Assembly: GCA_036426205.1 (NCBI GenBank)
Contig: CM071570.1
Coordinates: forward strand, 50,762,984-50,826,983
Length of the DNA stretch: 64,000 nt
Reading direction: 5' to 3'
Source of the DNA: Ascaphus truei
Taxonomy: Eukaryota; Chordata; Amphibia; Anura; Ascaphidae
The number at the start of each line of letters is the position of its first letter. Position 1 is the stretch's first letter. Of this stretch, positions 59,230-64,000 are shown one piece after another. The translations under genes and the position numbers were made by a program. The notes under the pieces are model-generated. The model was given only the letters and a program-made list of their open reading frames with translations, ran no database searches and was not told the origin of the DNA.

Positions 59230-61980
59230 CAAGGCCTGGAACATGTCAGCATAAAAAGACAACATTGCCCAACTCTTACATGAGACACATTAGCTACTCA
59301 ATTGACAGATATGTCCAAGAGGTCCAATGAGATGCCCAGCTTGAAGAAAAGATGGGTTTGATTCAGTTTACAAATCTAGATATTAATTTGGCAAGAACTG
59401 ACAAATTGTCTCACATGAAAAGGTAACATAAGTTGCTTAGTATAAACCTTTTACATTTAAAGAAGCAGTTGTGCTTGCTTGCAATTTCCCCCCCCTCCCC
59501 CACCCAGCTTACCCAAAAGCTGATCTATGCCCCCCAACCTACGGGTTTCTGAATGCCAATGGGTATACAAAATGGTGATAGGTTAAAGGTTCACTCCCGT
59601 GGCCAACAAAGTTGCAACATCATCTGGAGATGTTGCAACTTTGTATTTGTGACCCCGCTGCCATAATTGCATTTTTTTTTGTCATTTCAGGACTCTGGGT
59701 AAGGGAGCGGGGTTGGTACCCAGGAACAACAGCATCTGTAAGCAGGGGGAAGCCAGATCAAGTAAGCTTTTCATTTTCAGATAGGACCCTTCTATATTCC
59801 TATAACATGTGGTTGAGATCAACTTCGAGAAGATAACGTCAAAGTTGTCATAGGGGAGAACAGATTTGTTATAATACACATAGTATAGCTTGTTTAAAAT
59901 GTTTCATACACAAATCTCCAAGCTAAATCCCATGTTTCTTCAAATGGAAATTACACACACCTTCAAGGCTAATATTTTTACATGTAGCTAAAATTTGAAT
60001 GTTCTGTGTCATGATAATATCATGAGAGATTAAATATTTTAATCAATCTGGTGCTTCAGGGATTAATGTAGCAACAGTTGGCATGTAAAAATACAATATA
60101 TTGGGTTTATGTCAGGTTAAGATATTTCCTGGTTCTGTGCTGAGGACTTAATTGGGGGTGAGGGGGGCAGGGATGACCCACTAGAAGTGGCATGTGTGTT
60201 GTTTTGAAGGCCATAAACGATAACCAGAGACTACTCTGTCAGCCTCAAAGCAAACTAAATGTTTATGAATGATTGCTGGTCCATCCCAGAGAGAGGTGAC
60301 ACAAGTTATGCCTTAGTTGGAGGACTTTATTAAAAATGAGAATATTATGTGACATCATCTACTGTACATACTAAGAGTTGTATGTCTGTAATCGTGGCAA
60401 AGGGTCGAATGCAATGAGACCACACACTGCCAAGGACAGATATCCATTTGTCACTCAAATTTAGAAGCAAGACGGAAATCTTGTTGGGTCCATCATAAAT
60501 CGCCTGAATCTATTGATGTGACTCACATGAGTCTAAGTATTAGAAACACTAAGTTATGAGTGTGTTTATATATTGAGGAAAAACGTAAACATTGTTTGGT
60601 AGAAGTTTTTTTTACTATGCTGCAAAACCGTAAATCTCGCAGCTGATTTACGACAAGGGTGGGTTTATGTTGTTTCAATAGGGAAAAAAATAGTACATAA
60701 AATTTAGCAAGGTATTATGAAAATCAGATTTCAACAGAGGTGTGTTTTGGACCAAACACATGATTTCTAATATTCCTACGCCAGTGACCTCGGTGATGGA
60801 AATCCTGATATATGGTAACGTAATGTAAAGGAATTTCTGTTTTATCCTGTTATTTTCAGAAACGGTCCTGCATTTACTGTCGTTTTATGTTCTTATAATC
60901 CTTTTTCTGTAATCTAAGCACTGTATTTTTATATCAATTAAAACATTTAATAAGTGATGCTTTGGGGCTGTGAATGAACTGTTGCACACTCTGGAGAGAG
61001 TATTTACATTTTCGGACACATTTTGATATAACAGGTGTGTTAAGTGCATAGTTTTTTTTCTATAATAAACAGGTACCCGAGACCCTGGCAGATATATTAA
61101 TTTACATATTTTTGCATAATTCTTGGGTGGTGGCAGTGGATAGATCAGATTGCAATTGAGTAAGGGGTTAATATTAAATCATTGAAAGTACCTTGCACAG
61201 GATTAAGGCGAGTTGGCTAGAGTAGCCATGTGTATTAACCCTGGTTGCCTATCGAAGTCACGTGCTCACTTGTGTGCTGTTCACGACAGATGGTATATGG
61301 GGACGAATTGAGGGGAGATATTGTTAATTTGGGGGACCTTTACGAAGGTGAAAAGTGGCCCAGCTTGTGAGCTGTGGATTAACCCTTGTCCCGTATGCAG
61401 GTCACGTGCTCACAAGTGTGCCTTACGTGACATTCTGTTACTACTTTTAAGCATTAATAAAATGAACTATAAAAGAAAGAACATAATAAAAACAGTTTAT
61501 TTGTCCTTCATGGTCAGAATTTACTTTTCCCCAGCATCTTTTTCTCTTCTCCTTTCCCTCTTCTCACACTTCCAATCCCCCCCTCATATCTTTTGCTCTT
61601 TTCTCCTCCTGCATGTGTTTCTTTTCCTTCTTCTGAATTTCTCTCCTTTATGTTTTTCTCTCTTCCCTTTCATGTCTGAAACACTTCCCTCACCTTCCTC
61701 AGCCTCGGCCCCGCCCACTGTCCGATGCCATGCTCCCGTCCCTCTCACTGCCTATCACTCATGCTGCAGCTTCCGAACCATACTGCACACAGACAGTTTT
61801 ATCTTTTGGGCATCTTAATTTCTTAAAGGCAGTGTAGCAACCATGGTCCCTTATGTTTCCTCCACAGGTTATTTTCCCTGTCCGGTATGCTGCTGTGCAC
61901 TCCTTTGGTGTTTGAGGTTGTAACAGTTTATGGCCACTCACCATCTGACCTCAACGTTCTACGCTGGGACAGTGAAGCCG
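59230..61980. other. Unassigned sequence, probably TMX4 intron
   Basis: No feature recognised. A 165-codon plus-strand frame at 61321-61818 depends on a CT-rich stretch and is not supported as a gene. I looked here for a minus-strand FYAPWC-type exon and saw none. Confidence 0.4.
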
Positions 61981-61999
61981 AAGTTCTCAAATTTAAAAA

Positions 62000-62217
62000 T
62001 TGCTTAAAAAGGCTAGGAAGGTATGCACTCAGCCCGTGTACAAAGGCTCGGAAGGCACACACTCAGCCCGTGTATCAAGGCTGGCAAGGCATGCACTCGG
62101 CCCGTGTATCAAGGCTGGCAAGGCATACACTAAGCCCATATATCAAGGTTGGGAAGGCATGCACTCGGCCCGTGTATCAAGGCTGGGAAGGCAGGCACTC
62201 AGCCCGTGTATCAAGGC
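62000..62217. repeat. 34-bp minisatellite, six units
   Basis: The phrase CCCGTGTATCAAGGCTGG recurs with starts at 62033, 62067, 62101, 62135, 62169 and 62203, spaced exactly 34 bp. Units differ by a few substitutions and no length change. The open frames through it shift phase each unit and are not a gene. Confidence 0.9.
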
Positions 62218-62773
62218 TGTCACTTCATTTTTGATTCTGCAGGCTTCTGGCAGTCTCCATCATTCTGGGGGTCAGGATCAGATATCTATGAGCAGCAACA
62301 AGAATTATAAACGAAAATCTGCCAGAGGCTGATCTTTTTTTTAAACAGAGTAGGAACCAGGGGTGTCTCCACAGCTGATCCACACTATTTTCAGCTATAG
62401 GGACCAGTGTTATAGCGCCCTCCAGGAGAAAAATGGCAACAAAAATGGTGAAAGGCATTCCACCTGAGCCAGTACTGCACTACATGTATGTATTAACCCT
62501 ATGAGCCAAGGTAATAGGACTTTCCCTGTTGCAATGGTATTTTGTATCTTCTGCTTGGAGTAAGCAGTATTGGTATTTTAGTACATACAAAGACAATTAC
62601 ATAAAGCTAGATTATAGCAAAATAGTGTAATTATATGCACACACTGTTGAGTGTTCTCAGCAGCATTTTCCAGGGTAAGGAATACGAGAAACTTCAGGAT
62701 TCTATGCTTGTGTTTATTTTTAAACAAACAGCGGTATAATCAAAATAAACAAACTAGTGAAATAAGGAAAGCT

Positions 62774-63961
62774 CTAGCTCTGTTTAGAGCTCTGGCTAAA
62801 CAGACGTTTAACCCCAATTGCTCCAGTCTTCATAACTGAGGTCACTTGGGCATGCCTGTTGAGACACTGGTCAAAGAGGATGCCGATGTTATGAACTTGG
62901 GACACGGGCAGCGGCTGTACACCATTGATATGGGGCAGTTTGCGAACCTCCTGTCCCATACTCCGGCGTCTTGCCGAATTTATAATCATTAGTTCTGTCT
63001 TGTCAGGGTTGAGCTTCAGCCAATTCACTTACATCCATGCCCCCACATTGTCTAAGCAAGCCATCAATGCAACAGTTGTCCCTGGGCTGCCCTGGAAAGA
63101 AACAAAGATCTGGGGGCCATCAGCACACAGGTTGCCCTTCAGACCATGCTTCCGGATTATCTCGGCCAGCTGTCGAATATGGAACAGGAGTGGTGACAGC
63201 ACCAAATCTTGAGGAACCCCAAAGGGGACTGACCCCACCTGTGACACATGGGACCCCATAGCTACCTGCTGGGTCCAGCCCTGCAGGAATGAGGCAACCC
63301 ATTATAGTGTGGTCCCACCTATACCAGCTATGTCGCTCAGGCAGTGTAGCAGCACCAAATGATCAATCGTGTCGAAGGCAGTTGAGAGGTCCCACATGAC
63401 AAGGGCAGAAATACAGCCCATATCCTTGGCCATCAATAAATCATTTGTCACACAGACCAGGGCGAACTCGTGGGATCAAACAAGCCGGCCCTGTCCAGAA
63501 AATCTTTCAGCTGGGTGTAAACTACCCTCTCCAACACTTTCCTTTCGCTTGGAAGGTTGGAGATTGGACGACCGTTGGTGAGATCAACATCTAGACCCAC
63601 TTTCTTCAACAGGGGAGGAACTAGCACCTTCCCGGCTGAGAGGGTTCTTTTGATCTCCACCAACCACGCACCCACTGCATCAATGGTCTCTTTCAGGAGC
63701 AATAATAGATAGGGATTCAAGTCACAAGTAGTCCAGTTCATCGCAGCCATGATTGAGAGGAAATCCAGAATTGAGGTGATGCTGAACTCTTGCAAGACCA
63801 TCTTTGCCTGTGGGATCAATCGGGGGATGAATAGCGCCACGGACATGGGCAATCTTATTTAAGAATGGATCAAATTCACCACATCGCTGCTCAGTTGGAC
63901 AAACCACGATGGAGGAACAGGCTAGATAAACCAGACTGTTCACGATCCTGAAGAGGTCCAC
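62774..63961 (-). pseudogene. Jockey-group (CR1/L2-like) LINE reverse transcriptase fragment
   Basis: On the minus strand, in order: VPPLLKKVGLDVDLTNGRPI then SNLPSERKVLERVVYTQL (fingers), FGVPQDLVLSPLLFHI (decayed VPQGSVLSPLLF), CADGPQIFVSF in place of YADDTQ, and WLKLNPDKTELMIINSARRR (thumb). The mutated catalytic pair and several frame changes show it is dead. It may continue past the window end. Confidence 0.85.
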
Positions 63962-64000
63962 TGGACGATTTCTTGAGGAGTCGATCTTCAGGGAGACGTA

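Noticed and set aside
61321..61818. 165-codon plus-strand frame, the longest in the right part
   Set aside because: Much of it is a CT-rich low-complexity stretch giving Leu, Phe, Ser and Pro. No start context, domain or splice support.
62000..62217. Possible CRISPR-like array because of regular 34-bp spacing
   Set aside because: Units are contiguous with no variable spacers and the genome is vertebrate; this is a minisatellite.

Overview
This is vertebrate nuclear DNA. It has AT-rich intronic and intergenic sequence, many (CA)n/(TG)n microsatellites, GT-AG introns, and dense old transposable elements. The repeat mix points to an amphibian, most likely a frog: Penelope-like elements with a GIY-YIG endonuclease, Jockey-group LINEs, CORE-SINEs, Tigger/pogo-like and hAT MITEs, foldback elements and solo LTRs. 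This assignment is inference, because no species-diagnostic gene is present. There is nothing prokaryotic.

One host gene is supported. It is the 3' part of TMX4 (thioredoxin-related transmembrane protein 4) on the minus strand. Six exons can be read directly: 54854-54899, 53914-54042, 47669-47714, 27083-27184, 21832-21895 and 16678-16928. All five splice junctions keep phase, and the joined exons give 212 residues and a stop. They encode the end of the luminal thioredoxin fold, the membrane-proximal luminal region, one transmembrane helix split between two exons, and an acidic cytosolic tail ending near an RQRK motif. The first exons, with the signal peptide and CxxC active site, are not visible and probably lie beyond 64000. 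A 3'UTR of about 3 kb, ending near 13660, is plausible.

Layout. At 1-2700 there is a duplicated hairpin plus CA-rich block. At 2.7-5.2 kb there is unassigned intergenic sequence. A 3.4-kb foldback element lies at 5186-8567. A Tc1 remnant (9.2-9.9 kb) is followed by a Penelope-like element (about 9.9-13.0 kb). The candidate TMX4 3'UTR and last exon lie at 13.66-16.93 kb. From 17 to 54 kb are TMX4 introns holding Tigger-like MITEs, a second foldback element, a hAT MITE with 8-bp target duplications, Tc1 and Penelope fragments, two related solo LTRs, CORE-SINEs and several LINE fragments. From 55 to 64 kb are an LTR-like element next to Penelope sequence, a G-rich MITE, a 34-bp minisatellite and a minus-strand LINE reverse transcriptase.

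No new multigene system is visible. The most unusual items are the foldback family with a promoter-like centre and 3-bp target duplications, hammerhead-ribozyme-like motifs at Penelope ends, two solo LTRs with exact 4-bp target duplications, a perfect RFX X-box palindrome in a TMX4 intron, and a CORE-SINE tail touching a TMX4 splice donor.
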